From: Candidatus Segatella albertsiae
Lineage (GTDB): Bacteria; Bacteroidota; Bacteroidia; Bacteroidales; Bacteroidaceae
Assembly (NCBI GenBank): GCA_002451555.1
Contig: DKCU01000042.1
Span: 4,259-16,154 of the forward strand
Length of the DNA: 11,896 nt
Direction: 5' to 3'
The translations under genes were made by a program, and so were the position numbers. The notes below the pieces were generated by a model. That model saw nothing but the letters and a program-made list of their open reading frames with translations, made no database searches and was not told the origin of the DNA. Shown here piece after piece: positions 6,743-11,896 of this stretch; the stretch's first letter is position 1; each line of letters opens with the position of its first letter.

Positions 6743-6750
6743 TTACTTTG
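6743..6750 (+). promoter_or_regulatory. Likely -7 box for the exonuclease gene
   Basis: TTACTTTG followed by CA matches TAnnTTTG except at position 2, and ends 5 bp before the ATG at 6756. If used, the transcript would be leaderless or nearly so. It supports 6756 as the start rather than the upstream TTG at 6543. Confidence 0.45.
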
Positions 6751-6755
6751 CACTT

Positions 6756-7250
6756 ATGAAGAATTTTGCAGCTATAGATTTTGAGACAGCCAACCAGCAA
6801 CGCACGAGCGTTTGCTCTGTGGGCATCGTGATAGTAAGGGATGGTGAGATTGTGGATAGCTACTACAGTCTCATCAAGCCAGAGCCTGAGTATTATTCCT
6901 ATTGGAACACAAGGGTGCATGGGCTCACCATGGAGGACACCATGAACGCCAGAGTGTTTCCTGAGGTATGGGCAGAGATTGAACCCAAGATTGAGGGATT
7001 GCCACTAGTGGCTCACAACTCCCCCTTTGACGAGGGATGCCTGAAGGCAGTGTTTCGGATGTACCAGATGGAATACCCCGGTTACGACTTTCATTGCACT
7101 TGCCGGGCTTCCAGGAGAAAGCTGGGCTCTCTCCTACCCAACCATCAGCTACAGACTGTTGCCGCCTATTGTGGATACGACCTTACCTTGCACCACAATG
7201 CCTTGGCTGATGCAGAGGCATGTGCTTGGATTGCCAGGGAGCTATTGTAA
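6756..7250 (+). CDS. Stand-alone DEDDh 3'-5' exonuclease (DnaQ-like)
   Basis: From the ATG at 6756 the product is 164 residues, exactly one exonuclease domain. The catalytic set is complete: D8 and E10 in AAIDFETAN, D92 in VAHNSPFDEG, and H147/D152 in HHNALADAE. The family removes nucleotides from 3' ends of DNA or RNA with two metal ions; relatives include the DNA polymerase III epsilon proofreading subunit and oligoribonuclease-like enzymes. The frame stays open upstream to a TTG at 6543, but that extension crosses the abiE terminator hairpin and carries no domain, so it is rejected. There is no polymerase or helicase domain attached. Given its position beside defence genes, a role in repair or nucleic-acid degradation is possible, but housekeeping use is equally likely. 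Confidence 0.85.
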   Translation: MKNFAAIDFETANQQRTSVCSVGIVIVRDGEIVDSYYSLIKPEPEYYSYWNTRVHGLTMEDTMNARVFPEVWAEIEPKIEGLPLVAHNSPFDEGCLKAVFRMYQMEYPGYDFHCTCRASRRKLGSLLPNHQLQTVAAYCGYDLTLHHNALADAEACAWIARELL

Positions 7251-7331
7251 CAATTGAGCTAGCTGACAACTTCATCAAACGCAGAAATGCAGAAATCTTC
7301 GAATTCCTCATCAGGTATCAAAGATTTTTTG

Positions 7332-7339
7332 TACCTTTG
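7332..7339 (+). promoter_or_regulatory. Promoter -7 box for the HU-HIG gene
   Basis: TACCTTTG followed by CC is an exact -7 box. Transcription should start near 7343-7347, leaving about 45 nt of leader before the ATG at 7392. No good -33 element is visible. Confidence 0.7.
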
Positions 7340-7391
7340 CCATCGTGCGGCGATAATGCTTGCATACAACCTAAAAAACAAAATAACCATT

Positions 7392-8066
7392 ATGCCAAGA
7401 GCTACAGGACCAATAGGCTATATCGAGCACCGTTCTCCACAGCAAGACGAGAACGGCAAGTATATTATTCATCCTCAGTTTGTACAGAAAGAAGTGTACG
7501 ACCTGGACAATATGATGCACGACTCACAAGGCCGATGCATGGCCAACCAAGCGCAATTCATATCCGTGGAGACCACCATGGAGACGCTTATCCTCCAAGC
7601 ATTGGGCTATGGCAAAGCTGTGCGCCTGGGCGATATGCTCACCATTCGTCCCAAGTTGCGCGTGCTTCATCACAAGGATAAGGAAGGTGTGGAATACAAG
7701 AAAACTTACCACGAGGGTGAATTGATACCAGCCAACGAGGTGGAGGTTTGTGGCTTCGACATCCAACCTACCAAGGAGTTCTGCCGTGAGTTTTTTCTGA
7801 ACCACTACAAAGGTTGCAGTCGCCAGTTTTGGAGCGTAAAGTGGCCTGCGGCATCAGAAGACAAGGAATCTGCCTATGTCATAAAGACTTGCAACGAGCA
7901 AGGTTTTATCACAGTGAGGGATTTTATCGGTCATTTTGGGGTTACAAAATATCATGCCAGAAAGGTGCTTGATGGCTATTGCGAGAAGCCTGCAGGATGG
8001 TTGAGCGCACATAAGATGGGAGGCATGATGATCTATAAGTTGCGCCCGGAAAGCGATGAAGGGTAA
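7392..8066 (+). CDS. HU-HIG DNA-binding protein with C-terminal winged helix
   Basis: The product from the ATG at 7392 is 224 residues. Residues about 1-125 fit the Bacteroidetes HU-HIG domain: MPRATGPIGYIEHR at the N-terminus, ISVETTMETLILQALGYGKAVRLGDMLTIRPKLRV in the middle, and strands ending EVEVCGFDIQPT. This is a diverged HU/IHF fold expected to bind and bend DNA. Residues about 163-218 (NEQGFITVRDFIGHFGVTKYHARKVLDGY...) look like a winged HTH, agreeing with the 'HU fused to wHTH, Ig or Gly-rich' family definition. Upstream in-frame starts, such as 7287, lie before the promoter and are rejected. A large palindrome with phased repeats begins 8 bp after the stop codon, so this protein may bind its own 3' region; that is an inference. 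Confidence 0.82.
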   Translation: MPRATGPIGYIEHRSPQQDENGKYIIHPQFVQKEVYDLDNMMHDSQGRCMANQAQFISVETTMETLILQALGYGKAVRLGDMLTIRPKLRVLHHKDKEGVEYKKTYHEGELIPANEVEVCGFDIQPTKEFCREFFLNHYKGCSRQFWSVKWPAASEDKESAYVIKTCNEQGFITVRDFIGHFGVTKYHARKVLDGYCEKPAGWLSAHKMGGMMIYKLRPESDEG

Positions 8067-8152
8067 AGAGACAGGGATAAATCCTAGGCTTTTGAGGGAT
8101 TTACCATGGCTTTTTAAGGGATTAGAACCTATCTTTTCGGGGTATTCCACGG

Positions 8153-8196
8153 TCGTGGGTTCATCGTCCGACGGTAGTGAGACGAGGAGCCCACGA
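8153..8196. repeat. Nested hairpin 1 in the palindrome centre
   Basis: TCGTGGG (8153-8159) pairs with CCCACGA (8190-8196). After a symmetric 4 x 4 internal loop, TCGTC (8164-8168) pairs with GACGA (8181-8185) around a 12-nt loop. The first five bases are shared with the inner end of the long arm, so this hairpin and full pairing of the arms exclude each other. Confidence 0.6.
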
Positions 8197-8201
8197 TAGT
8201 C

Positions 8202-8213
8202 AGCCATTCGGCT
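8202..8213. repeat. Nested hairpin 2 in the palindrome centre
   Basis: AGCC-ATTC-GGCT is a perfect 4-bp stem with a 4-nt loop, abutting the right arm of the palindrome. Together with hairpin 1 it gives the single-stranded form a Y- or T-shaped tip. Confidence 0.5.
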
Positions 8214-8379
8214 CACGACCGTGCCCCACCCTATAAATATACCTTCTAATCCTCCAAAACAGGGGGATTAATCCGCCGAAACAAGGGAGTTTATCCCGCA
8301 TGACATATCTCTGTTGTGTAAGGCAATACTATTGTTATAATTGCCAGACAAATTGTATTTTATCCGATTTATCGAAAAT

Positions 8380-8484
8380 ATGATGATACCTTATTCCGCC
8401 GATGGCAAACGCCTCTTCAAGATAGGTGTCAACTACGATAGTAGTCATCGCACGATAAGCGATTGGATTATCAAGGAAGGATAG
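8380..8484 (+). pseudogene. C-terminal fragment of a probable AAA / PD-(D/E)XK protein
   Basis: The readable piece is MMIPYSADGKRLFKIGVNYD followed by SSHRTISDWIIKEG and a stop. Bacteroidetes AAA-ATPase-like proteins (DUF1703 type, with a C-terminal PD-(D/E)XK nuclease region) commonly end with a [Y]-x-x-[DG]-x-[RK]-x-[LI]-[FY]-K-[IV]-G-[VI]-N-[FY]-x-x-x-x-R-x-[IL]-x-[DE]-W pattern, which this matches from memory. The stop probably is the gene's natural end; everything upstream is missing, replaced by the palindrome region. The ATG at 8380 is fortuitous. Identification rests on about 30 residues and is therefore moderate. Confidence 0.45.
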
Positions 8485-8562
8485 GATACAGACATCAAGC
8501 GCATCGCTAATGACGAGAACCTGAAGCATTTGATACAGAAGCAGCAATAGGTATAATATGAA

Positions 8563-8605
8563 TTTAGGCAGTAACGTTTCCTTATGGATTTCGTTACTGC
8601 CTAAA
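8563..8605. repeat. 14-bp perfect inverted repeat
   Basis: TTTAGGCAGTAACG (8563-8576) is exactly complementary to CGTTACTGCCTAAA (8592-8605), with a 15-nt loop. A third, direct copy of AGTAACG sits at 8609-8615. No T-run follows on either strand. It lies between the AAA fragment and the breakpoint of the NYN remnant; it may be an old terminator or the scar of a mobile element. Confidence 0.6.
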
Positions 8606-8619
8606 ATAAGTAACGCCCC

Positions 8620-8886
8620 TCATCTGAAACATGTGATTTCCTTCTTCAAGTATTTGCCTAATATCAACTTGAATTTAGAATTTTCCTTGTTAGCTTGAAA
8701 GAAAGCATTCTGTCTTAAACTTTGCTCTAAGTCTTCGGGTTTGGCAGAGAAATATTTGACCGCAACCAGTTCTTGGTTCGGACGCATAAATGACTCAAAC
8801 AACTTCACGATGTCAAGCCAATAATATTTCTTCTATTTCGCATTATGTTTCAAGCCAAAATAGAAATTCAAACCATCTATGTATAC
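8620..8886 (-). pseudogene. Broken NYN-domain (DUF88-like) nuclease gene
   Basis: On the minus strand the translation reads NVAVYIDGLNFYFGLKHNAK, then an in-frame TAG at 8833-8835, then KKYYWLDIVKLFESFMRPNQ and onward to KYLKKEITCFR with a stop at 8620. NYN proteins start with the catalytic-acid motif YIDGxNxYFG and continue with a YYWLD and VKYFSA block, so both halves belong to one gene interrupted by a nonsense codon. The second half of the domain, including the later acidic residues, is absent. The family consists of PIN-like RNases. The gene has no clear start of its own: its N-terminal edge abuts the fucosidase fragment on the opposite strand. The product is certainly not functional in its full form. 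Confidence 0.75.
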
Positions 8887-8887
8887 T

Positions 8888-9376
8888 GCCACATTCCTGC
8901 TCAACTTCCCTGTTGACAAGGACGGTTTGATACACCAGAATGATTCCGCCAATGCAGTGAACTTCCACAAGAAGATACAGCAAGAAATGTCAGTTGATGT
9001 ATTGAAGGGTGTCACTCCGTTTGTGGACAGTAACCAAGGCAAGCATATCGGCAAGAACATTACCGACGGGCAATATAACACTTACTGGGCATCAAGGAAA
9101 ACAAACGGTGCAAGCATTCAGTTCCGTCTTGGCAGAGAAAAGGAGATTTCCCGTCTCTTGCTTCAGGAATACATTCCATTGGGACAGCGAGTAAAGCAGT
9201 TCACAGTTTATTACCTGCAGGGCAATAGCTGGGTGAAGCTAAACCAAAAGGAGGAGACAACGACAATCGGATACAAGCGCATCCTTCGTTTCGACAAGAT
9301 TAAGACCAACGGCATTCGCATCGTATTCAACAGCGCAAGGGCTTGTCCGTGCATCAATAATGTAGCAGCATACTAA
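8888..9376 (+). pseudogene. C-terminal fragment of a GH29 alpha-L-fucosidase
   Basis: The translation from about 8896 reads TFLLNFPVDKDGLIHQNDSA, then a linker and a discoidin-like beta-sandwich (ITDGQYNTYWASRKTNGASI, then EISRLLLQEYIPLGQRVKQF, and RILRFDKIKTNGIRIVFN to the end ACPCINNVAAY). This matches the end of the catalytic domain and the C-terminal sugar-binding domain of Bacteroidetes GH29 fucosidases. The whole catalytic barrel, including the nucleophile, and the signal peptide are missing: about 160 of an expected 480 or more residues remain. The ATG at 8879 is within the junction with the NYN remnant and is not an original start. The 3' end and its terminator (9405-9450) are intact, so the loss was at the 5' side. 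Confidence 0.75.
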
Positions 9377-9404
9377 CTTTTCATTAACTCTCAACTATTC
9401 ATTC

Positions 9405-9450
9405 GTGTCCGTGATGCCACTCGCTTGACATTGCGGACACTTTTTCTTTT
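9405..9450 (+). terminator. Intrinsic terminator after the fucosidase fragment
   Basis: GTGTCCG (9405-9411) pairs with CGGACAC (9434-9440) around a 22-nt loop and is followed by TTTTTCTTTT. The T-run ends directly at the ATG of the next gene at 9451, so that gene has no room for a separate promoter after the hairpin. Confidence 0.7.
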
Positions 9451-9909
9451 ATGAAGGTTATGAAGAAGAAATTGATAATAATAACAGTCTTGGTTGTCGC
9501 ATTGGTTACATCTTATATTGTATGCGGCACAGGACAAAATAATGCAGGTGTTGATTCAATCAAGATAGAAGAATATTCGGCTGTTTTAGAAAATAGAGTC
9601 AGTTTGGATTCTGTTGCTGGAACATATTGTGGTGTATTACCGACTGATGTTGCGACAACACTCACATTAAATGCTGATGGTACCTACTTGTTGATACGGA
9701 CATTCAAAAAAAAGCAGAATGAGCAGGAAAAGTTAAGAGGTACTTTCCAAGTGCTTGACGGCAACATATTGATGCTTGTACATCCTTCGAGTGGTGACAA
9801 TATATTCTATAAGGTAAGGGATGCCAACCATATTATTCTGATAGATTCGTTTTGCAATGAACCCCAAAAAGAGGTTAGAAAGAACTATACTCTGAATAAG
9901 AAAGGATAA
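9451..9909 (+). CDS. Small NlpE-like membrane-anchored or exported protein
   Basis: The 152-residue product starts MKVMKKKLIIITVLVVALVTSYIVCGTG, a basic N-terminus and one hydrophobic helix. The Cys at residue 25 (YIVC) resembles, but does not match, a lipobox, so it could be a lipoprotein or a membrane anchor. Residues about 57-110 (VAGTYCGVLPTDVATTLTLN, then DGTYLL, RGTFQVLDGNILML) follow the NlpE/META-like pattern of a small beta-barrel domain, YxGxLP...TxLxLxxDGTY. The CxxC seen in NlpE after LP is absent. The ATG at 9451 or the one at 9460 could be the start. The upstream promoter is unclear because a terminator T-run abuts the start. Role is unknown; envelope stress or copper sensing cannot be assumed. 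Confidence 0.7.
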   Translation: MKVMKKKLIIITVLVVALVTSYIVCGTGQNNAGVDSIKIEEYSAVLENRVSLDSVAGTYCGVLPTDVATTLTLNADGTYLLIRTFKKKQNEQEKLRGTFQVLDGNILMLVHPSSGDNIFYKVRDANHIILIDSFCNEPQKEVRKNYTLNKKG

Positions 9910-9915
9910 AAGAGT

Positions 9916-9976
9916 GTGTAAAATAAACTGTGTTAGACTATAATTGTTATAGCTTGACATAGTTTATTTTTACACT
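9916..9976. terminator. Long AT-rich hairpin terminator, probably bidirectional
   Basis: GTGTAAAATAAACT (9916-9929) pairs with AGTTTATTTTTACAC (9961-9975) with one extra T. The loop holds a second stem, CTATAA-TTG-TTATAG (9938-9952). It follows the NlpE-like gene by 6 bp. Confidence 0.65.
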
Positions 9977-10001
9977 TTCACCATTTACTACGCTGAGCAC
10001 A

Positions 10002-10226
10002 TTGCTCATCTCATGTATAGGCATTATCCATAATGGTGTTGCCACCACTATTCACCGCGATGTTGCACTGGCACCGGCAGTTGTCGTAGAGCCGATAATT
10101 CTTATATCCACAGCTCCCTATCTGAAACATAACCGTTTATCCGTATTCTGTAAGGATATTAGCTACTCATTAATTTCAATTTTCATGACTCTTGCATCAA
10201 TAGTTATATATGGATATATCGACTGA
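10002..10226 (+). other. Doubtful short hydrophobic reading frame
   Basis: The stretch between the terminator at 9976 and the minus-strand gene ending at 10163 has an open frame from a TTG at 10002. The translation contains HRDVALAPAVVVEPIILIST and a hydrophobic tail (ISIFMTLASIVIYGYID). It has no promoter or ATG start, and its last 64 bp overlap the candidate immunity gene on the other strand. It could be a remnant of a membrane-protein gene. I do not recognise a family and do not call it a gene. Confidence 0.2.
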
Positions 10227-10648
10227 TATTTTTTCCATTTTTCTACCCAATCTTTACTTCTTTTTAGTTCTTCTTTATCATCCGTATTATAGGAATAGTA
10301 TTGGCATAACTTTAATTTGCATATAGTTTCCGTCGCACCATCTGAATGTGGATCAATAAAAACACATAGTGTTTTACCTTTGCAGATAAAAATATCAGCT
10401 GTGCCTATATTGGAAATTCTAAGATAATTATCTTTTGGCGGTAATACTCCCCAATATTTATAAGGTGTTATATAGCATCCCTTATATGTTTTCCAAACAG
10501 TGAACTCTACTTCATTGATAATATAAAAAGTTCTATACCAAACTACCCTAAATAAAACAAATGCAAATATACAAAATCCGAGAAGGAAAGATTTTTGTAC
10601 CTTTCCTCCTCGAAAATATTTATGAGAATGTTTTCGATGAAAATCCAT
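10163..10648 (-). CDS. Small membrane protein, candidate immunity protein of the RHS toxin
   Basis: The 161-residue product has a basic N-terminus (MDFHRKHSHKYFRGGKVQKS), one membrane helix at about residues 19-38 (FLLGFCIFAFVLFRVVWYR), and a C-terminal domain of about 120 residues. That domain carries ITPYKYWGVLPPKDNYLRI and a charged helix KEELKRSKDWVEKWKKY. It starts 33 bp after the stop of the RHS toxin gene on the same strand, the usual position of an immunity gene. The family is not recognised. If the toxin acts in the cytoplasm or enters through the inner membrane, a membrane-tethered immunity protein would be well placed. Function is inferred from position only. Confidence 0.7.
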   Translation of the reverse strand: MDFHRKHSHKYFRGGKVQKSFLLGFCIFAFVLFRVVWYRTFYIINEVEFTVWKTYKGCYITPYKYWGVLPPKDNYLRISNIGTADIFICKGKTLCVFIDPHSDGATETICKLKLCQYYSYNTDDKEELKRSKDWVEKWKKYQSIYPYITIDARVMKIEINE

Positions 10649-10681
10649 GTCTTATATTAAGTAGGAATAAAGTTTTTTTCG

Positions 10682-11896
10682 CTATTTTCCAAATAACGAT
10701 TTAAACCAGCCTTTTATTACATTCCAAGTATGAACTCGTCCTTCTTGTAGTATTCTTTGAACTTCATACTGTTGTTGCCAGTATTTTTTGTGTCCTCTAT
10801 CAAAGCCTGCTTTCTCGGCGGCCTGAGAAACCATCGCCTCTGTAGAATATTTATGCATTTGTACAGATTCCAGTGCGTCAAATGCCGCACGAGAAGCTTC
10901 CCATCCCTGTCCAGAGATACCAGCCATATATCCAGCACTATAGTTACCTATGTCACGTGCCGATGCTATAAATTTATTACCATTCTCATCTGTAAATGGC
11001 ATTCCTCGATATGAATACTGTGTTCTGCTAATATTTCCTCTATTTTTAATGCCTAAAGTCTTAAAATCATATTTCTGTCCTCCAGTTGCATTGGCCATAT
11101 AATAAATAACATCGATTTTACTTTCAACGATGTCTTTATCAAAGAAAATTTGCCCACTTTTATCTGACATATCTATTTGGGCTCCAACAACAACCTTATT
11201 ATCACCACCAAAGAAAGAGTATTTTGTTAAAGACTTTCCAAGAATCTTTCCAGTTTTCTTTCCATGTTCCATAATATAAATATTCTTATCATTATTTAGC
11301 GCACCTCCAGTTACAATATATTTATTTTCTTCATTCAATGTAACTTCAACGTGATTGCCATCAGGATCTTTGAATTTTACAGGATTGTTTAAACAATAGG
11401 CATAACCACAAATATTAGGATATAATTCTGTTTCGGAATCGCAAGCCATCCACAAACTAACCCTTGGGTCATAGTATCTTGCTCCATAGTAATACAATCC
11501 TGTCTCCTCATCGAATTCCTTCGCATTGAAAAGATAAGGTGTATTCCAAATGTTATTGCGCTCCTCAACGAACACTTCACCGAAAGGTACATACTCAATA
11601 TGCTGCACCACCTCACCGTCAAGGTTGGTGATGTAACAACTGCTACCCAAGTGGTCTGGGTGGTAGTAGAACTGCATCTTCTCGTATGAGTCTCCCTCTT
11701 GGAAATTGTTCTTCATTACTCTTGCCATAACTCGTGCCTGCGCAGCCTCCAAACTGCCGTCATTGCAGCAGAAACCCTTGCCGTCCACATAGTCGTTGTT
11801 GTCCTCGCCATTGTACGGCACTGCAAAGGTAGCATAATTATCCTTGACAACCTGCAACTGTTGAGTATATTTTTCCTTATAATCAACAGAAAGGCC
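10682..11896 (-). CDS. C-terminal part of an RHS polymorphic toxin
   Basis: The frame is open to the right edge, so the 5' end lies outside the window; 404 residues are visible. The RHS core ending is clear: QFYYHPDHLGSSCYITNLDG (DHLGSS at 81-86), EYVPFGEV, FNAKEFDEETGLYYYGARYY, DPRVSLWMACD, and the conserved end NNPVKFKDPDGN (DPDG at 177-180), after which RHS proteins self-cleave to release the toxin tip. The variable tip is about 224 residues. Its C-terminal half contains ARDIGNYSAGYMAGISGQG (about 313-331) and SQAAEKAGFDRGHKKYW. This D-x-G-N-x-x-x-G pattern recalls the bacterial toxin 44 (Ntox44) type of predicted RNase, but the match is from memory and tentative. RHS toxins of Bacteroidetes are delivered by type VI or type IX-linked routes; none is visible here. 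Confidence 0.85.
   Translation of the reverse strand, partial: GLSVDYKEKYTQQLQVVKDNYATFAVPYNGEDNNDYVDGKGFCCNDGSLEAAQARVMARVMKNNFQEGDSYEKMQFYYHPDHLGSSCYITNLDGEVVQHIEYVPFGEVFVEERNNIWNTPYLFNAKEFDEETGLYYYGARYYDPRVSLWMACDSETELYPNICGYAYCLNNPVKFKDPDGNHVEVTLNEENKYIVTGGALNNDKNIYIMEHGKKTGKILGKSLTKYSFFGGDNKVVVGAQIDMSDKSGQIFFDKDIVESKIDVIYYMANATGGQKYDFKTLGIKNRGNISRTQYSYRGMPFTDENGNKFIASARDIGNYSAGYMAGISGQGWEASRAAFDALESVQMHKYSTEAMVSQAAEKAGFDRGHKKYWQQQYEVQRILQEGRVHTWNVIKGWFKSLFGK

Larger units (their letters stand above)
8074..8297. repeat. Large imperfect palindrome with phased GGGAT motifs
   Basis: The left arm (8074-8157, 84 bp) and the right arm (8214-8297, 84 bp) are inverted copies of each other: by hand alignment 53 of 84 positions pair without any gap. 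The outermost 8 bp (GGGATAAA/TTTATCCC) and the innermost 10 bp (CACGGTCGTG/CACGACCGTG) pair perfectly; TAATCC at 8247-8252 is in register with GGATTA of the left arm. Each arm consists of degenerate units beginning with GGGAT and ending ATCC-like, starting at 8074, 8096, 8118 and 8139 on the left and 8264 and 8285 on the right, separated by CTTTT- or AAAACA-like spacers. The 56-bp centre carries two further hairpins. It lies directly downstream of the HU-HIG gene and shows no T-run typical of a terminator. Confidence 0.8.

Noticed and set aside
6543..6755. N-terminal extension of the exonuclease by 71 residues
   Set aside because: It would be translated across the abiE terminator hairpin, carries no domain, and the ATG at 6756 gives the exact domain boundary.
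7220..7681. 153-codon frame overlapping the HU-HIG gene on the same strand
   Set aside because: It is in another frame of a well-supported HU-HIG coding region and has low-complexity Arg/Ser-rich translation.
8074..8297. CRISPR-like repeat array
   Set aside because: The units are only 10-13 bp, degenerate, with similar rather than unique spacers, and the two halves are inverted; no cas gene is nearby.
8485..8550. Continuation of the AAA fragment after its TAG (DTDIKRIANDENLKHLIQ)
   Set aside because: The family normally ends near DWII, so the TAG is most likely the natural stop and the following frame is chance.
11824..11831. TACCTTTG box on the minus strand inside the RHS gene, possibly a private promoter for toxin tip and immunity gene
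   Set aside because: The codons translate into ordinary RHS sequence and no TTG lies at the 19-21 bp spacing (nearest give 16 and 23 bp); kept only as a curiosity.

Overview
The window looks like a chromosomal segment of a Bacteroidales bacterium, most probably Prevotellaceae (Prevotella/Segatella). The evidence is the recurring Bacteroidetes -7 promoter box (TAnnTTTG, at least five clear or near copies), the near absence of Shine-Dalgarno sequences, moderate GC, and several family-typical genes: an HU-HIG protein, a pectinesterase with an N-terminal Ig-like region, an RHS tip and a GH29 fucosidase remnant. The genus is an inference.

Layout. (1) 1-361: the 3' part of a WYL-type regulator gene that stops before any WYL domain, 7 bp from the 3' end of a tRNA. 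(2) 368-711: three tRNAs on the minus strand, Ile(UAU), Arg(ACG) and Ser(UGA), with a 13-bp perfect inverted repeat between Ile and Arg. (3) 856-2648: a secreted pectinesterase and a small protein with four CxxC pairs, on the plus strand. (4) 2784-6633: a defence-type block. It holds an AAA15-like ATPase gene followed by a RloB-family (Toprim-like) gene and an orphan 80-residue ORF, then an AbiEi/AbiEii toxin-antitoxin pair ended by a strong hairpin terminator. (5) 6756-8066: a stand-alone DEDDh exonuclease and an HU-HIG DNA-binding protein with a C-terminal winged-helix-like part. (6) 8074-8297: a large imperfect palindrome (two 84-bp arms around 56 bp) starting 8 bp after the HU-HIG stop codon, built from GGGAT...ATCC-like motifs at about 21-22 bp spacing. 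(7) 8380-9376: a graveyard of gene fragments: a C-terminal scrap of a probable AAA/PD-(D/E)XK protein, an interrupted NYN-domain gene and the C-terminal third of a GH29 fucosidase, ending in a terminator. (8) 9451-9976: a small NlpE-like membrane or surface protein with its terminator. (9) 10163-11896, minus strand: the C-terminal end of an RHS polymorphic toxin, followed by a small membrane protein that is probably its immunity protein.

How the genes work together. Most of the accessory content is about conflict: ATPase plus RloB and AbiE against phage or plasmids, RHS toxin plus candidate immunity protein against competitors. The pectinesterase and fucosidase remnants reflect life on plant and host glycans. 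The least explained item is the palindrome behind the HU-HIG gene. It is not a simple terminator, and its phased motifs suggest a nucleoprotein site, a structured RNA or a non-autonomous mobile element.
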